Positions 1 to 9,146 of a DNA stretch of 64,000 nt are shown in pieces. A program made the position numbers and the translations under genes. The notes beneath the pieces were generated by a model, which was given only the letters and a program-made list of their open reading frames with translations, did not search any database and had not been told where the DNA came from. Each line of letters starts with the position of its first letter. Within the stretch, counting starts at the first letter, position 1. This DNA is from an uncultured Clostridia bacterium (GTDB taxonomy: Bacteria > Bacillota > Clostridia > Christensenellales > Borkfalkiaceae). The DNA lies in NCBI GenBank assembly GCA_934254815.1, contig CAKQME010000005.1:62001-126000 (forward strand), in the 5' to 3' direction.

Positions 1-284
1 TTTGATTTGTTTTACATTTGTAAAACGGTGGTCAGTGTCCGACCTTAATCAGTGGGATTCTTCGCAAGCTCAGAATGACATTTTATTTTTTTGCCGTTTG
101 AAATTTGATTTGTTTTGCATTTGTAAAACGGTAGTCAATGTCCGACCTTGGTCAGTGGGATTCTTCGCAAGCTCAGAATGACGTTATATTTTTTGCCGTT
201 TGCAATTTGATTTGTTTTACATTTGTAAAACGGTAGTCAATGTCCGACCTTGGTCAGTGGGATTCTTCGCAAGCTCAGAATGAC
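1..284. repeat. Tandem repeat, about 103 bp unit, three copies
   Basis: Three head-to-tail copies begin at 1, 104 and 206. The third ends at about 284, and the array may extend past the left window edge. Each unit holds a 16-bp palindrome (TTTTACATTTGTAAAA, with one base changed in copy 2), then a short unique stretch, then a block reading GTGGGATTCTTCGCAAGC followed by TCAGAATGAC. That last block resembles a widespread short interspersed repeat of gut bacteria; this resemblance is recalled, not searched. No ORF is visible inside. The array lies just downstream of the lipoprotein gene ending at 297, so it could also act as a 3' processing or termination element. Confidence 0.9.
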
Positions 285-296
285 AAAGAAAAATTG

Positions 297-764
297 TTAT
301 GTCCGTAAATCGATTACTGTAAGAGTTTGGACTGTATCATCATAAATTAAATAAAGTTTATCTATACGTTTTGGAGTATAATAATTTTCTTGATATAAAA
401 ACGATAGGTTATGTGAAAAATCCACCCGATATTCTTGTGGCGTGTCAATAAATAATTTGTTGATATAATCAATTTGTGAATTCCACAATTCAATATCTAT
501 TGTTTCAAATTCAATGTTTATTTCATTCTTTGAAACTTTAAAAACATAATACGCTCTAAAATCATTAACATTGTTTTTGATATAGCCGTATTCTTCATTT
601 TTATCGGGAAGCTCAAAACCCCATATAGTTTTAAACCTTTCAAAATAATCTTCTTTTGTTATAACTTGTGGTTGCTCACTGTCTGCTTCAGGTTCAAATT
701 TACAAGAGCAACAACATAAAGCAACCACTACACATAGCAAATAAGTAAAAACTTTACGCTTCAT
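297..764 (-). CDS. Putative lipoprotein of unknown function
   Basis: A 155-aa protein with a short basic N-terminus, a hydrophobic stretch (residues 6-17) and a cysteine-rich lipobox-like end (C18-C21). This indicates an exported lipoprotein anchored to the outer face of the membrane. The mature part is hydrophilic and rich in Asp, Glu, Asn and Tyr. I recognise no family. Its ATG overlaps the stop of the upstream gene by one base (TAATG), so the two are translationally coupled and probably work together. The pair looks more AT-rich in codon use than the rsmA operon beside it and abuts the repeat array, which may point to an accessory origin. Confidence 0.75.
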   Translation of the reverse strand: MKRKVFTYLLCVVVALCCCSCKFEPEADSEQPQVITKEDYFERFKTIWGFELPDKNEEYGYIKNNVNDFRAYYVFKVSKNEINIEFETIDIELWNSQIDYINKLFIDTPQEYRVDFSHNLSFLYQENYYTPKRIDKLYLIYDDTVQTLTVIDLRT

Positions 765-1609
765 TAAACCTCAAAATGTAAATAATAAGGAACTATTACA
801 TGGTACGCTTTTGCTCTTTGCATAACGTTTACCATATATCCCATCAAGCCCACATCTATAAACGACTTAAAATCATAATCTGTATCAATTATTACTGTAG
901 TCGTATCTGTAGAAGTATCAATTACTTTTTGGAATTCAAAATCTCCTACCGCTAAATTAGCATCAAGTTCAGAAGTATTATTTCTTTTATCAAAACCCGC
1001 TCTACCCGCTAACTGACTATCGCTAACAATCAGTGAGTACATAAATGTATTTTTTACAATATAAGCATATCCAGGTGCGTAGACAAGCTCGGGGTCGATA
1101 TTCCAACGAGCAACAGTCAAAAGCTCCATAGACAAATATAATTTCATTTTATGTAACATTGCTATCGTTACAATAACGGCAGCTCTGCTTGAGGCTTTCT
1201 GGCGTATTCCGTTAAGTCTGCTTCTTATATTACTGAAAAAGCCCTGCGGCTCTACTTCAGAACCCGTATCATCGGAACTATCGGCTGTAATTGCCGGTAA
1301 ATCTTCCATAAGATATTGATTTAAAAGTTCCTGATATAATTCGACGTAATCTTCTCCGGCAATAGTGCCTTTAAAACGACCGTTTCCCGCTTCGCGGATA
1401 ATCTTGGAAAATTCTTTCTCAACCGTTGTGTTGTTTTCTTCGAGATAAGCGACAACTTCATTATGGTATGCAATATCGTCGGCTATCTCTTCTTCAGTCA
1501 TTTCAAGTCCGTCTTCATAACCAGCATCGGCAGACAATCTATAATTACCGAAACAACCGAAAGCAGCTACTACAAGCAACATTAAAGCAATAAATTTAAC
1601 ACTTTTCAT
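764..1609 (-). CDS. Secreted protein of unknown function
   Basis: A 281-aa protein with an N-terminal signal peptide (residues 1-28; hydrophobic core about 6-19, with a Cys at 19 that is a possible lipobox). A Glu/Asp-rich helical region follows (about 30-125). The C-terminal half has a hydrophobic segment around 143-165 and beta-like strands towards the end. I recognise no family. A good SD (TAGGAG) precedes the ATG at 1609. It is the first gene of a two-gene unit with the lipoprotein at 297-764. Expression from the 110-bp gap upstream is likely, but I found no clean promoter there. Confidence 0.75.
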   Translation of the reverse strand: MKSVKFIALMLLVVAAFGCFGNYRLSADAGYEDGLEMTEEEIADDIAYHNEVVAYLEENNTTVEKEFSKIIREAGNGRFKGTIAGEDYVELYQELLNQYLMEDLPAITADSSDDTGSEVEPQGFFSNIRSRLNGIRQKASSRAAVIVTIAMLHKMKLYLSMELLTVARWNIDPELVYAPGYAYIVKNTFMYSLIVSDSQLAGRAGFDKRNNTSELDANLAVGDFEFQKVIDTSTDTTTVIIDTDYDFKSFIDVGLMGYMVNVMQRAKAYHVIVPYYLHFEV

Positions 1610-1719
1610 TTTTTAATCTCCTAATAATATAATTTTTTAAATGCTATTATTCCCAGTCCTACCCAAAGACATTTTATAGGATTGTTTCATCGAAAAGCGT
1701 GAAAAATATTACGTTAAAA

Positions 1720-2556
1720 TTAACCTGTTCGCATCTGACTTATCACCTCGGACAATGCAACAAAATCGGCTGTTGTAAGCGTTTCGCCGCGAACCATTTT
1801 ATTTCCTTTTACCGCCATTACGGCGTTTTCCGCGTCGGTACGCTCCATACCGAAAGATTGCATTAAATTATTTACAAGCGTTTTTCTACGCGACGCAAAC
1901 GCGCTGCGCACTACGTCGCGATATGCTTCCATATCAACGCCCGCATATTTTTTTCTGTCAATTTCTATCACCGCCACCGCGCTGTCTACGTTCGGCACGG
2001 GATAAAACATATCTCGCGGGATACGCATTACTTTTTTTGCGTTCCCTATTACGTCAATCGCGCAGGTAAGCGCGCCATAGTCCGCCGTACCTGCGACGGC
2101 GCACATTCTGTCGGCAACTTCCTCCTGTACGGTAACGGCTATACGGTCCACGTTTTCGGATTCCTCCAAAAAGCGCATAAGTATAGGCGTAGTTATATAA
2201 TAGGGCAAATTCGCGACTACCGAAAAGCTTCCGCCGACGGTATTCTCGATTTCGCCCATGGATATTTTCATTATATCGCGAAAAATTACGTCTACGTTTT
2301 TTCTGCCGTTAAGCGTTTCGGCTAAAATCGATTTAAGCCGAGTATCTATCTCAAACCCGACAACCCTTTTAACCTTATCGGCAAGCGCGGCTGTAAGCGT
2401 ACCCGCACCGACCCCTATTTCAACGACAGTATCGTTAGCCGTTACTCCCGATTTTTCGACAAGCTCGGCTAAAAGTTCGGGGTCGGTCAAAAAGTTCTGA
2501 CCGTATCTTTTTTCGTATCTGAACGCATTTTTTCGCAAAACTTCTTTCGCCTGCAT
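1720..2556 (-). CDS. rsmA: 16S rRNA (adenine1518/1519-N6)-dimethyltransferase RsmA
   Basis: A 278-aa protein that dimethylates two adjacent adenines in the 3' hairpin of 16S rRNA during late 30S assembly, using S-adenosylmethionine. The sequence shows the KsgA N-terminal GQNFL motif (residues 19-23), the SAM-binding GVGAGTLT loop (about 48-55) and the catalytic NLPYYI motif (about 115-120). The length is normal for the family. It is the last gene of the metG-tatD-radical SAM-rsmA unit and starts 18 bp after the preceding gene. GGGGAAAAG provides its SD. Loss of this activity typically gives kasugamycin resistance (family knowledge). Confidence 0.97.
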   Translation of the reverse strand: MQAKEVLRKNAFRYEKRYGQNFLTDPELLAELVEKSGVTANDTVVEIGVGAGTLTAALADKVKRVVGFEIDTRLKSILAETLNGRKNVDVIFRDIMKISMGEIENTVGGSFSVVANLPYYITTPILMRFLEESENVDRIAVTVQEEVADRMCAVAGTADYGALTCAIDVIGNAKKVMRIPRDMFYPVPNVDSAVAVIEIDRKKYAGVDMEAYRDVVRSAFASRRKTLVNNLMQSFGMERTDAENAVMAVKGNKMVRGETLTTADFVALSEVISQMRTG

Positions 2557-2574
2557 TTCTTTTCCCCTTTGAAA

Positions 2575-3168
2575 TTATGCTTTTTCGATAAATTTACGAA
2601 TACGCAAAGGCACGCCGGTATCTTCGGCTATTTTTTTACAGCGGTTGATTTCTTCTTCGCCTATACAATCGACTATCGAAAAATTAGTAAGTATACCGCG
2701 TTCTTTGCATTTTTTCGCAAAATCAATAAGCGCGTCGTAAGCGTCTTCACCGAAAACAGGGCGACATTCGTCGTAATAAGCCTCTCTCGACCCCGCGTTA
2801 AGGCTGACGTTTACTTCGTCTATTCCGTCTGCAAGTTCCTCGGTAATATCTCTGCCGTTAATAAGGTTGCCCTGCCCGTTTGTGTTAAGTCTGACTATAT
2901 AGCCGCGATTTTTGAGTTCTTTGCCTATCGTGACAAGCTCTTTTAAACGGAAAGTTGGTTCGCCGTAACCGCAAAAAACCACTTCGCCGTAATTTTTATC
3001 GGAAAAAGCGTTTAAAACTTCTTCTGCGGTCGGTTCTTTGGACAACCAAAGATTATAACCGTAGTAGCTTGAATTTTCGTTACGCACGCAGAATCGGCAG
3101 TCGTTACTGCACCTGTTGGTAAGATTTATATAAAGATTTCCGTCTAATTCGTAAACAATCGTGTCCAT
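2575..3168 (-). CDS. TatD-associated radical SAM protein
   Basis: A 197-aa compact radical SAM protein. The cluster-binding CxxxCxxC motif is CSNDCRFC (C19, C23, C26), and the SAM-binding strand contains GYGEPTFR (about 68-75). It matches the small family found fused to or next to tatD, whose substrate is unknown. It begins 3 bp after the tatD stop, so linkage to TatD is conserved here. The protein is barely longer than the core radical SAM barrel and has no auxiliary cluster domain. A role in nucleic-acid or tRNA metabolism is plausible from its neighbours (metG, tatD, rsmA) but unproven. Confidence 0.9.
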   Translation of the reverse strand: MDTIVYELDGNLYINLTNRCSNDCRFCVRNENSSYYGYNLWLSKEPTAEEVLNAFSDKNYGEVVFCGYGEPTFRLKELVTIGKELKNRGYIVRLNTNGQGNLINGRDITEELADGIDEVNVSLNAGSREAYYDECRPVFGEDAYDALIDFAKKCKERGILTNFSIVDCIGEEEINRCKKIAEDTGVPLRIRKFIEKA

Positions 3169-3171
3169 ATG

Positions 3172-3939
3172 TCACACCCCGAATAATCTTTTTACGTTAT
3201 TTGCTATATTTCCAGCCGTAATTTCTTTATCTTCACCCCTTACGGAGGCGATTTTTTCTAATATGTATTTAATTTTATCAGGCGTATTCTCACTGCCGCG
3301 AAAAGGTTCGGGCGTAAGATACGGGCAATCGGTTTCGGTCAAAATTCTGTCGGACGGTACGGCTTTTACGGCATCGTCGCGTTTAGCGTTTTTGAATGTC
3401 ACGACCCCGCCGAACGAAAAATAACCGCCTAAATCGACAATTTCTTTTACGCTTTCGGCGCTGCCGGCATAACAATGCATCAAAAAACCGCGAGTCAACA
3501 GACTTTTTCTGTCTTTAAGGAAATCAAGCGTTTTTTTGAAAGCGTCGCGCGAATGAATAACGAACGGCAACTTTAAATCGTCGGCAATTTCGATTTGTCT
3601 TTCGAAAGCCTTTTCCTGTTCTTCTTCGGTAGATTTATTCCAATGAAAATCAAACCCGATTTCGCCTATTGCCACGCACTTTTCGCGTTTTGCAAGTTCT
3701 ATAATTGTTTTTTCGGCGTTTGTATCGAAAGTTCTCGCTTCGTCGGGATGAACGCCGACGGAACAATACACTATATCGTATTTTTCCGATTGCTCCGCCG
3801 CCTTTATCGACGACGGCACGTCGAAACCCGAATTTATAAGTTTAACGCCGCCCGCTTGTTTAAACGCGGAAACTATTTCGTCAACGCGCCCGTTATAACG
3901 TTCGTCGTTTAAATGCGCGTGAACGTCTATAAGTCTCAT
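3172..3939 (-). CDS. tatD: TatD-family metal-dependent hydrolase (3'-5' DNase)
   Basis: A 255-aa amidohydrolase-fold nuclease. The metal-binding VHAHL motif sits near the N-terminus (DVHAHLND), with a GEIGFD motif near residue 92, IHSRDA near 130, MHCYAGS near 155 and TDCPYL near 200. All are TatD signatures. I chose the ATG at 3939 because it forms an ATGA overlap with the metG stop and puts the first strand (MRLIDVHAH) at the N-terminus. A longer frame to 3966 would add nine residues not typical of the family. TatD enzymes act on damaged DNA and other substrates in the cytoplasm. Confidence 0.95.
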   Translation of the reverse strand: MRLIDVHAHLNDERYNGRVDEIVSAFKQAGGVKLINSGFDVPSSIKAAEQSEKYDIVYCSVGVHPDEARTFDTNAEKTIIELAKREKCVAIGEIGFDFHWNKSTEEEQEKAFERQIEIADDLKLPFVIHSRDAFKKTLDFLKDRKSLLTRGFLMHCYAGSAESVKEIVDLGGYFSFGGVVTFKNAKRDDAVKAVPSDRILTETDCPYLTPEPFRGSENTPDKIKYILEKIASVRGEDKEITAGNIANNVKRLFGV

Positions 3940-5873
3940 CTGACGGTGGCTCCGTCGGAAATACAATCGTCGGGAGAAATAACTTTAACCTTGCCGTCGC
4001 TTTCTGCGCAAAGTATCATGCCCTGACTTACCACTCCGCAAAGTTTTGCGGGTTTAAGATTTGCGACTATTACGACCTTTTTGCCTATAAGTTCTTCTGG
4101 CGTATAATATTCCGCAATACCGCTTGCAACGGTTCTCGTTTCGCCGCCGACTTTCAGAGTAAGTTTAAGGAGTTTTTTTGATTTTTCGATTTTTTCGCAT
4201 GCCGTAACAAGCGCGGTTTTCAAGCTGACTTTAGCAAAGTCTTCTATCCCTATTTCGGGAATGCTTGTCCCGTTAGTTTCGCTCTTTTCGGGTTTTGCGT
4301 ATTTAGCTCTTATTTCTTCGGCTGCCTTTTCAATCTCGGCAAAATCTCTTCTCGCAAAGAGTATTTCGGGTTTATCCGTAACTTTATTACCGTCGGGATA
4401 AAGACCGAATTCGTTCATTTTTGCAAAATCTCTGGGATTGGTATTAAGCTGTTTAAGCATATTGTCGCAACTTGCGGGCATAAACGGTTCGAGCAACGAC
4501 GTGGCGATGACTATGGTTTCGGTTAAATTATACAAAACTTCTTTAAGCCGAGGCAAAGTATCTTCTGACTTAGCCAATACCCACGGCGAAGTTTCGTCGA
4601 TATACTTATTCGCTCTTCTTAAAAGCGCGAATATACAGCCGAGCGCGTCGGAAATTTTCTGCTCGTCAATCAACGCGGCGACTTTTCCGTAAGCGGCGAC
4701 AGCCATATTTTTAAGTTCCTCGTCGACGGGTTCGGTTACTCCGCTTTTTCCGACAACGCCGCCGAAGTATTTATTGCTCATCGCAATAGTTCTGTTGACA
4801 AGGTTGCCGTAGACGTTTGCAAGTTCGGCGTTTACCGTATCGGTGATAAGTTTCCACGAAATAAGCCCGTCGTTATCGAACGGCACGCCCGACAAAACGT
4901 AATAGCGAAGCGCGTCGACGCCGAAAACGTCGGCTAAATCGTCGGCGTAAAGCACGTTGCCCTTTGATTTGGACATTTTATCGCCGTCCTGCAAAAGCCA
5001 GGGATGACCGTAAACGCGTTCGGGCAACGGTTCGCCAAGCGCCATAAGGAAAATAGGCCAATATATAGTATGAAAGCGTATAATATCTTTACCGATAACG
5101 TGAAGATCAGCCGGCCAATATTTTTTATAATTTTCGCCCGAATTACCGTCGGCATCGTAACCGATACCTGTAATATAATTAGTGAGCGCGTCTAACCAGA
5201 CGTAAACGACGTGTTTATCGTCGAAATCAACGGGAATACCCCATTTGAACGACGTTCTCGACACGCAGAGATCTTGCAGCCCCGGAAGCAAAAAGTTGTT
5301 CATCATCTCGTTTTTACGAGAAACGGGAGCTATAAAATCGGGGTGAGAATTTATGTAATCGATAAGTTTCGGCGCGTACTTGCTCATTTTGAAGAAATAA
5401 GCTTCTTCGCGCGCGGTTTTAACTTCGCCGCCGCAATCGGGGCATTTACCGTCGACAAGCTGGCTCTCTGTCCAGAAAGATTCGCACGGAGTGCAATACC
5501 ACCCCTCGTAAGCGCCTTTATAAATATCGCCCTGTTCATAGAATTTTTTAAAAATCTTTTGAACCTGTTTTTCGTGATACTCGTCGGTCGTTCTTATGAA
5601 TTTATCGTAAGACACGTTCATTTTATCGAGTATCGCTTTAATTTCGGCGGCGACTATATCGACGTATTCTTTCGGAGTTTTACCCGCTTTCTCTGCTTTC
5701 TCTTCTATTTTCTGACCGTGTTCGTCCGTTCCCGTCTGGAAAAAGACGTCATAACCCTGACGGCGTTTAAAACGAGCTATCGTGTCGGTCAATATAGCCT
5801 CGTAAGTATTGCCGATATGCGGCTTGGACGAGGTATAGGCGATGGCGGTCGTAACATAATATTTTTTTTGCAT
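3936..5873 (-). CDS. metG: Methionyl-tRNA synthetase
   Basis: A 645-aa class I synthetase that charges tRNA-Met. It shows the HIGN form of the HIGH motif near the N-terminus, a zinc-knuckle insertion with CTPC and CPDC pairs, and the KMSKS loop in the middle. A C-terminal OB-fold tRNA-binding/dimerisation domain (last 110 residues, ending after GMILCAE) is fused on, as in many Bacillota. The start at 5873 has AAGGA upstream; the ORF can be extended to 5903, but those ten residues are atypical. It is the promoter-proximal gene of metG-tatD-radical SAM-rsmA, a common arrangement in this phylum. The leader is about 100 nt, and I see no T-box motif in it. Confidence 0.98.
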   Translation of the reverse strand: MQKKYYVTTAIAYTSSKPHIGNTYEAILTDTIARFKRRQGYDVFFQTGTDEHGQKIEEKAEKAGKTPKEYVDIVAAEIKAILDKMNVSYDKFIRTTDEYHEKQVQKIFKKFYEQGDIYKGAYEGWYCTPCESFWTESQLVDGKCPDCGGEVKTAREEAYFFKMSKYAPKLIDYINSHPDFIAPVSRKNEMMNNFLLPGLQDLCVSRTSFKWGIPVDFDDKHVVYVWLDALTNYITGIGYDADGNSGENYKKYWPADLHVIGKDIIRFHTIYWPIFLMALGEPLPERVYGHPWLLQDGDKMSKSKGNVLYADDLADVFGVDALRYYVLSGVPFDNDGLISWKLITDTVNAELANVYGNLVNRTIAMSNKYFGGVVGKSGVTEPVDEELKNMAVAAYGKVAALIDEQKISDALGCIFALLRRANKYIDETSPWVLAKSEDTLPRLKEVLYNLTETIVIATSLLEPFMPASCDNMLKQLNTNPRDFAKMNEFGLYPDGNKVTDKPEILFARRDFAEIEKAAEEIRAKYAKPEKSETNGTSIPEIGIEDFAKVSLKTALVTACEKIEKSKKLLKLTLKVGGETRTVASGIAEYYTPEELIGKKVVIVANLKPAKLCGVVSQGMILCAESDGKVKVISPDDCISDGATVR

Positions 5874-5978
5874 AAAATCCTTATTTAAGCCAATAATCGA
5901 CAACGCTCTTTACGGAACGTAAACCTGAGACGTTATAAATTATCCGCATTTATCAAACAATCGCTCTGAATAATCTTA

Positions 5979-6007
5979 AGTATACTATATTTCACAAAAA
6001 AAGTAAA
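5979..6007 (-). promoter_or_regulatory. Promoter of the metG operon
   Basis: On the minus strand, a -35 TTTACT (6002-6007) and a -10 TATACT (5979-5984) are separated by exactly 17 bp. Transcription would start near 5972, giving a leader of about 100 nt before metG. Confidence 0.65.
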
Positions 6008-6041
6008 ACATAAACACGCGATTTTTTACATAACTTGTAGT

Positions 6042-6596
6042 ATGAATGTAATATTTACAATAATTTTTATTATTTCGGGTATCTCGCTGGCGATTAAAGA
6101 CCCGAATTTACTATTATCTGCGCTACAAAGCGGAGCAAACAAAGCGTTATTGCTGTCGGCAAGTCTCGCCGCCGTATACTCGGTATGGTCGGGAGCGTTG
6201 GAAATCGCGGAGCGTTCTGGCGTAAACGTAAGGTTAGCTAAGCTACTTAAACCGATAATAAATTTTCTTTTCGGAAATATCGACGAAGAGACGCGGAGTT
6301 TGATAGCCGTGAACACAAGCGCGAATTTACTTGGCATGGGCGGTATCGCCACCCCGCCCGCAGTAAAAGCGACGAAACGATTGACCGACGAAAAAAATCA
6401 CGACGGCGCGACTATGCTTTTCGTTATCGCCGCGACAAGTATTCAGCTTCTTCCGACGACGGTAATTTCATTAAGACAAGCCGCAGGCAGTTCTTCGCCC
6501 GCAAGCATACTTCTTCCGACGTTTTTATCGACCGTAGTTTCGACCGCGATCGGCGTAACGCTATGCAAACTGACGGCAAGGAAAAAACGAATATGA
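6042..6596 (+). CDS. spmA: Spore maturation protein A (nucleoside-recognition/Gate domain)
   Basis: A 184-aa polytopic membrane protein with the Gate domain found in SpmA. The N-terminal helix, the conserved SGALEIAERSG segment (about 50-60) and the NTSANLLGMGGIATPP motif (about 92-107) are typical. In Bacillus, SpmA and SpmB are needed for spore core dehydration, though homologues also occur in non-sporulating bacteria. The stop overlaps the spmB start by ATGA, so the two are co-translated. It is divergent from metG. I see no strong SD before the ATG. Confidence 0.88.
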   Translation: MNVIFTIIFIISGISLAIKDPNLLLSALQSGANKALLLSASLAAVYSVWSGALEIAERSGVNVRLAKLLKPIINFLFGNIDEETRSLIAVNTSANLLGMGGIATPPAVKATKRLTDEKNHDGATMLFVIAATSIQLLPTTVISLRQAAGSSSPASILLPTFLSTVVSTAIGVTLCKLTARKKRI

Positions 6597-7105
6597 AATA
6601 CACGGCTCTGATAATACCGATTATTCTCGTTTCGTTATTCGTATACGCCGCGATTAAAAAAATTAAAATTTACGACGCGTTTACGGACGGAGTTAAAAAG
6701 GCGATTCCGCTTATACTGAATATTTTTCCTTACGTCGCGACCGTCCTTATGATGACCGAACTTTTTTCCGCAAGCGGATTATCGGGGCTTCTGATAAACT
6801 CTTTGTCGCCCGTTTTCTCTTTTTTGGGTATTCCGCCCGAAATAACGCCGTTGGTTTTATTAAAACCTTTTTCAGGCAGCGGAAGTTTAAGCGTATTAAG
6901 CGAAATTTTATCTTCTTACGGCGCGGACGGTTACATAGGGCGTTGCGCTTCTGCGGTTTTCGGTTCGTCGGAGACGATTTTTTACGTTTCTGCGGTTTAC
7001 TACTCGACGTCAACCGACAAAAAATTGACGCGACCGATAATAATATCGCTCGCGTCGACCTTTATTTCAACTATAATCGCGTGTCTGCTATGCAGATTTA
7101 TCTGA
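6593..7105 (+). CDS. spmB: Spore maturation protein B (nucleoside-recognition/Gate domain)
   Basis: A 170-aa membrane protein, partner of SpmA. It shows the Gate-domain helices, the KPFSGSGSLSVL segment (about 91-102) and the GSSETIFYV motif (about 123-131) characteristic of SpmB. The start at 6593 overlaps the spmA stop by ATGA. A longer reading from 6563 would overlap spmA by 34 bp without reason. The 3' end overlaps the convergent alpha-galactosidase gene by 8 bp. Confidence 0.88.
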   Translation: MKYTALIIPIILVSLFVYAAIKKIKIYDAFTDGVKKAIPLILNIFPYVATVLMMTELFSASGLSGLLINSLSPVFSFLGIPPEITPLVLLKPFSGSGSLSVLSEILSSYGADGYIGRCASAVFGSSETIFYVSAVYYSTSTDKKLTRPIIISLASTFISTIIACLLCRFI

Positions 7106-9140
7106 GTTCGATTTCGAAAAATACGGCGGAATACTCTTCGGGCAAGCATACCGTAAGCGATTTTTCATCGTAACAGAACTCTGTTTTCAACTTTTCGGGA
7201 TACCCGACTTTTACGCGCTTTATCTCTTCGTTTATCGGAACGGTCAACCGCTCTTTTCCGCCGAGTCTCCATACGGCAAGATATATTTTATTGCCGTTTT
7301 TAAAGCCCGACGCGATATTCTTTTCGGAAAAATCCGTGAAACCCAAAGGCAAATACGGCGTAGCGGTTTTCTTGGCTTCGGTCAACGAATCGTAATATTT
7401 TACGCCCTCTTTTACCAAAGCGAATTTCTCGTCGGACAACAACCACAATTTACTTGCAAGGTGCATTCTACCTAAAAAGGAATTTATCATATTGCACACG
7501 ACCTGACCGACCCCGATATTTTCTTCGACCCATTCGGCTGTATTCTTTTCTTTCTCGTCGCCGGCAGGTAACGTTGTATCGACGGGATAACTCCACACGG
7601 CGGCTTGTTCGGGCAGCACTGCCGAAAGTATATTGCCCGCTATATACGGGTACTTTTTATAATCTACCTGATCGGACGTGGAAATAATGGAAAAATGACC
7701 TAAAGTTTTTTTATCCATTCTCATTCCGCCCGACGAGCATGTTTCGAATATCACCGACGGAAAACGCGAACGCAAACCGTCAATCCACCCTAAATACGCG
7801 TCGGCGCACTTTTTCAGCCCGCCGCCGAAACCGTCCGTCGCGTCGTCCGCGCCGACGCCCATTTCCTGATTATAATCAAGTTTAATATAATCGGCGCCGT
7901 AGTCTTCGACCATTCTGCGTATGGTTTCGTTCATATAAGCAAGGACTTTTTTATTGCGAAAATCGAGAAAATAACGATTAAAAACGCAAACCCTTTCGCC
8001 GTTGCGCTTTATAAAACAATCGTCGTCGTAAAAAGCCGAAGTATCGCATTTTATCCCGACTATTTCGGGTTCTATCCAAAGCCCCGCTTTTAAGCCGAGC
8101 GAACGAAGATAATCGGTCGTCTTTCTTAACCCGCCGGGAAATCTCGCTTTACTTTCTTTCCATGTTCCGACGTAGGGATAAATGATATTGCCCGCAACTT
8201 CGTCGTGCCAACCGCAATCGATGACGTAGTATTTTACGCCCGTTTGCGCAATTTTTTCGGCAGCCTTTCTCGTAATTTCTTCGGACGGGCTATCCCACGA
8301 AAAGTGCATATACTCGTTGAATATGGTCGGAAGTTGCTCGTCGGCGGCGCATTTGCCCTTTCTCTTGCGGGAAAGGTTTGTCATTGCGGCAAGTACGCCG
8401 TTCAAATTATCGCCAAACGCCAGATCGAACGTTTCGGAATTACAGCTTTCGCCGCTGTCGAGTATTTTACGGAAATCTCCGAACGAGTCGTTTCCGCCGT
8501 CAAGACAAAGATAAATTTTGCCGTCGATATCGCTTATTTCATAATACCAAGTATTATTGCTTTCTACAGCGAACATCAACTTTTCGTCGGCGTAAAGATT
8601 TAATAAACCTTGCGGCAATTCTTCTTTAGTCGACCATGAGCCAACGTTAAGATGCCCTATTCTCGCCTGACTTACGGAAGCAAGCGGAGATAAACCGAGG
8701 TGAAACAACGTGTCGGTACGAGGTTGACATTCGGCATGATGGCTCTGCAAAAATCTCGTAAACGAAAGCTCTGCAGAATCCTTGACTAACGCTTGAGTAT
8801 TATAAAGAAACGAAACGTTCGTAAGCGTTATCGGTCTGTCGGAAATATTTTTAACCGCGTGAGTAACGGAAAACGCATTTCCGTCGGAATACGATTCGAA
8901 TACCGAAACAACTTCGATCAGGTCGTTTTTCTGTACGACGGTAAGTCTGTTTTTGTCCGTTTTACCCGAAATGTAAACGAAAGTTTTACTTTCGGAAGAG
9001 TTTATGAGTTTAGAACCGAGGTGAGAAATTTTATTTCTCCCGGCGATGCCGATCTCGGCAAATTGATAACCGTTTAAACGTATTTTATCGTCGTCGAGCG
9101 AAAATTTAAGCCGCCCGAAATTCATATCTATAAATTCCAT
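7098..9140 (-). CDS. Alpha-galactosidase, GH36 family
   Basis: A 680-aa enzyme that releases terminal alpha-galactose from oligosaccharides such as melibiose and raffinose. An N-terminal beta-sandwich (about 1-270) precedes the (beta/alpha)8 barrel. The nucleophile is D422 in KLDYN and the acid/base is D490 in STSDQVD. CGWHD (309-313), LWIEPE (354-359) and ETCSSGG (466-472) complete the GH36 signature. There is no signal peptide, so it acts in the cytosol on imported sugars, probably those carried by the transporter at 9240-10979. No SD precedes the ATG at 9140, but a promoter -10 box ends 6 nt upstream, which suggests a leaderless mRNA. An in-frame ATG at 9125 is an alternative start. Confidence 0.93.
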   Translation of the reverse strand: MEFIDMNFGRLKFSLDDDKIRLNGYQFAEIGIAGRNKISHLGSKLINSSESKTFVYISGKTDKNRLTVVQKNDLIEVVSVFESYSDGNAFSVTHAVKNISDRPITLTNVSFLYNTQALVKDSAELSFTRFLQSHHAECQPRTDTLFHLGLSPLASVSQARIGHLNVGSWSTKEELPQGLLNLYADEKLMFAVESNNTWYYEISDIDGKIYLCLDGGNDSFGDFRKILDSGESCNSETFDLAFGDNLNGVLAAMTNLSRKRKGKCAADEQLPTIFNEYMHFSWDSPSEEITRKAAEKIAQTGVKYYVIDCGWHDEVAGNIIYPYVGTWKESKARFPGGLRKTTDYLRSLGLKAGLWIEPEIVGIKCDTSAFYDDDCFIKRNGERVCVFNRYFLDFRNKKVLAYMNETIRRMVEDYGADYIKLDYNQEMGVGADDATDGFGGGLKKCADAYLGWIDGLRSRFPSVIFETCSSGGMRMDKKTLGHFSIISTSDQVDYKKYPYIAGNILSAVLPEQAAVWSYPVDTTLPAGDEKEKNTAEWVEENIGVGQVVCNMINSFLGRMHLASKLWLLSDEKFALVKEGVKYYDSLTEAKKTATPYLPLGFTDFSEKNIASGFKNGNKIYLAVWRLGGKERLTVPINEEIKRVKVGYPEKLKTEFCYDEKSLTVCLPEEYSAVFFEIELR

Positions 9141-9146
9141 AAATTT

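Noticed and set aside
1..284. CRISPR-like array
   Set aside because: Unit length of about 103 bp is repeated almost whole, with no short repeat plus unique spacer pattern and no cas genes.
5211..5888. Long plus-strand ORF (225 codons) opposite metG
   Set aside because: It is antisense to a highly conserved gene and reflects codon bias; no SD or family signature.
5874..5978. T-box leader of metG
   Set aside because: The leader is about 100 nt, with no T-box core sequence or terminator/antiterminator pair visible.
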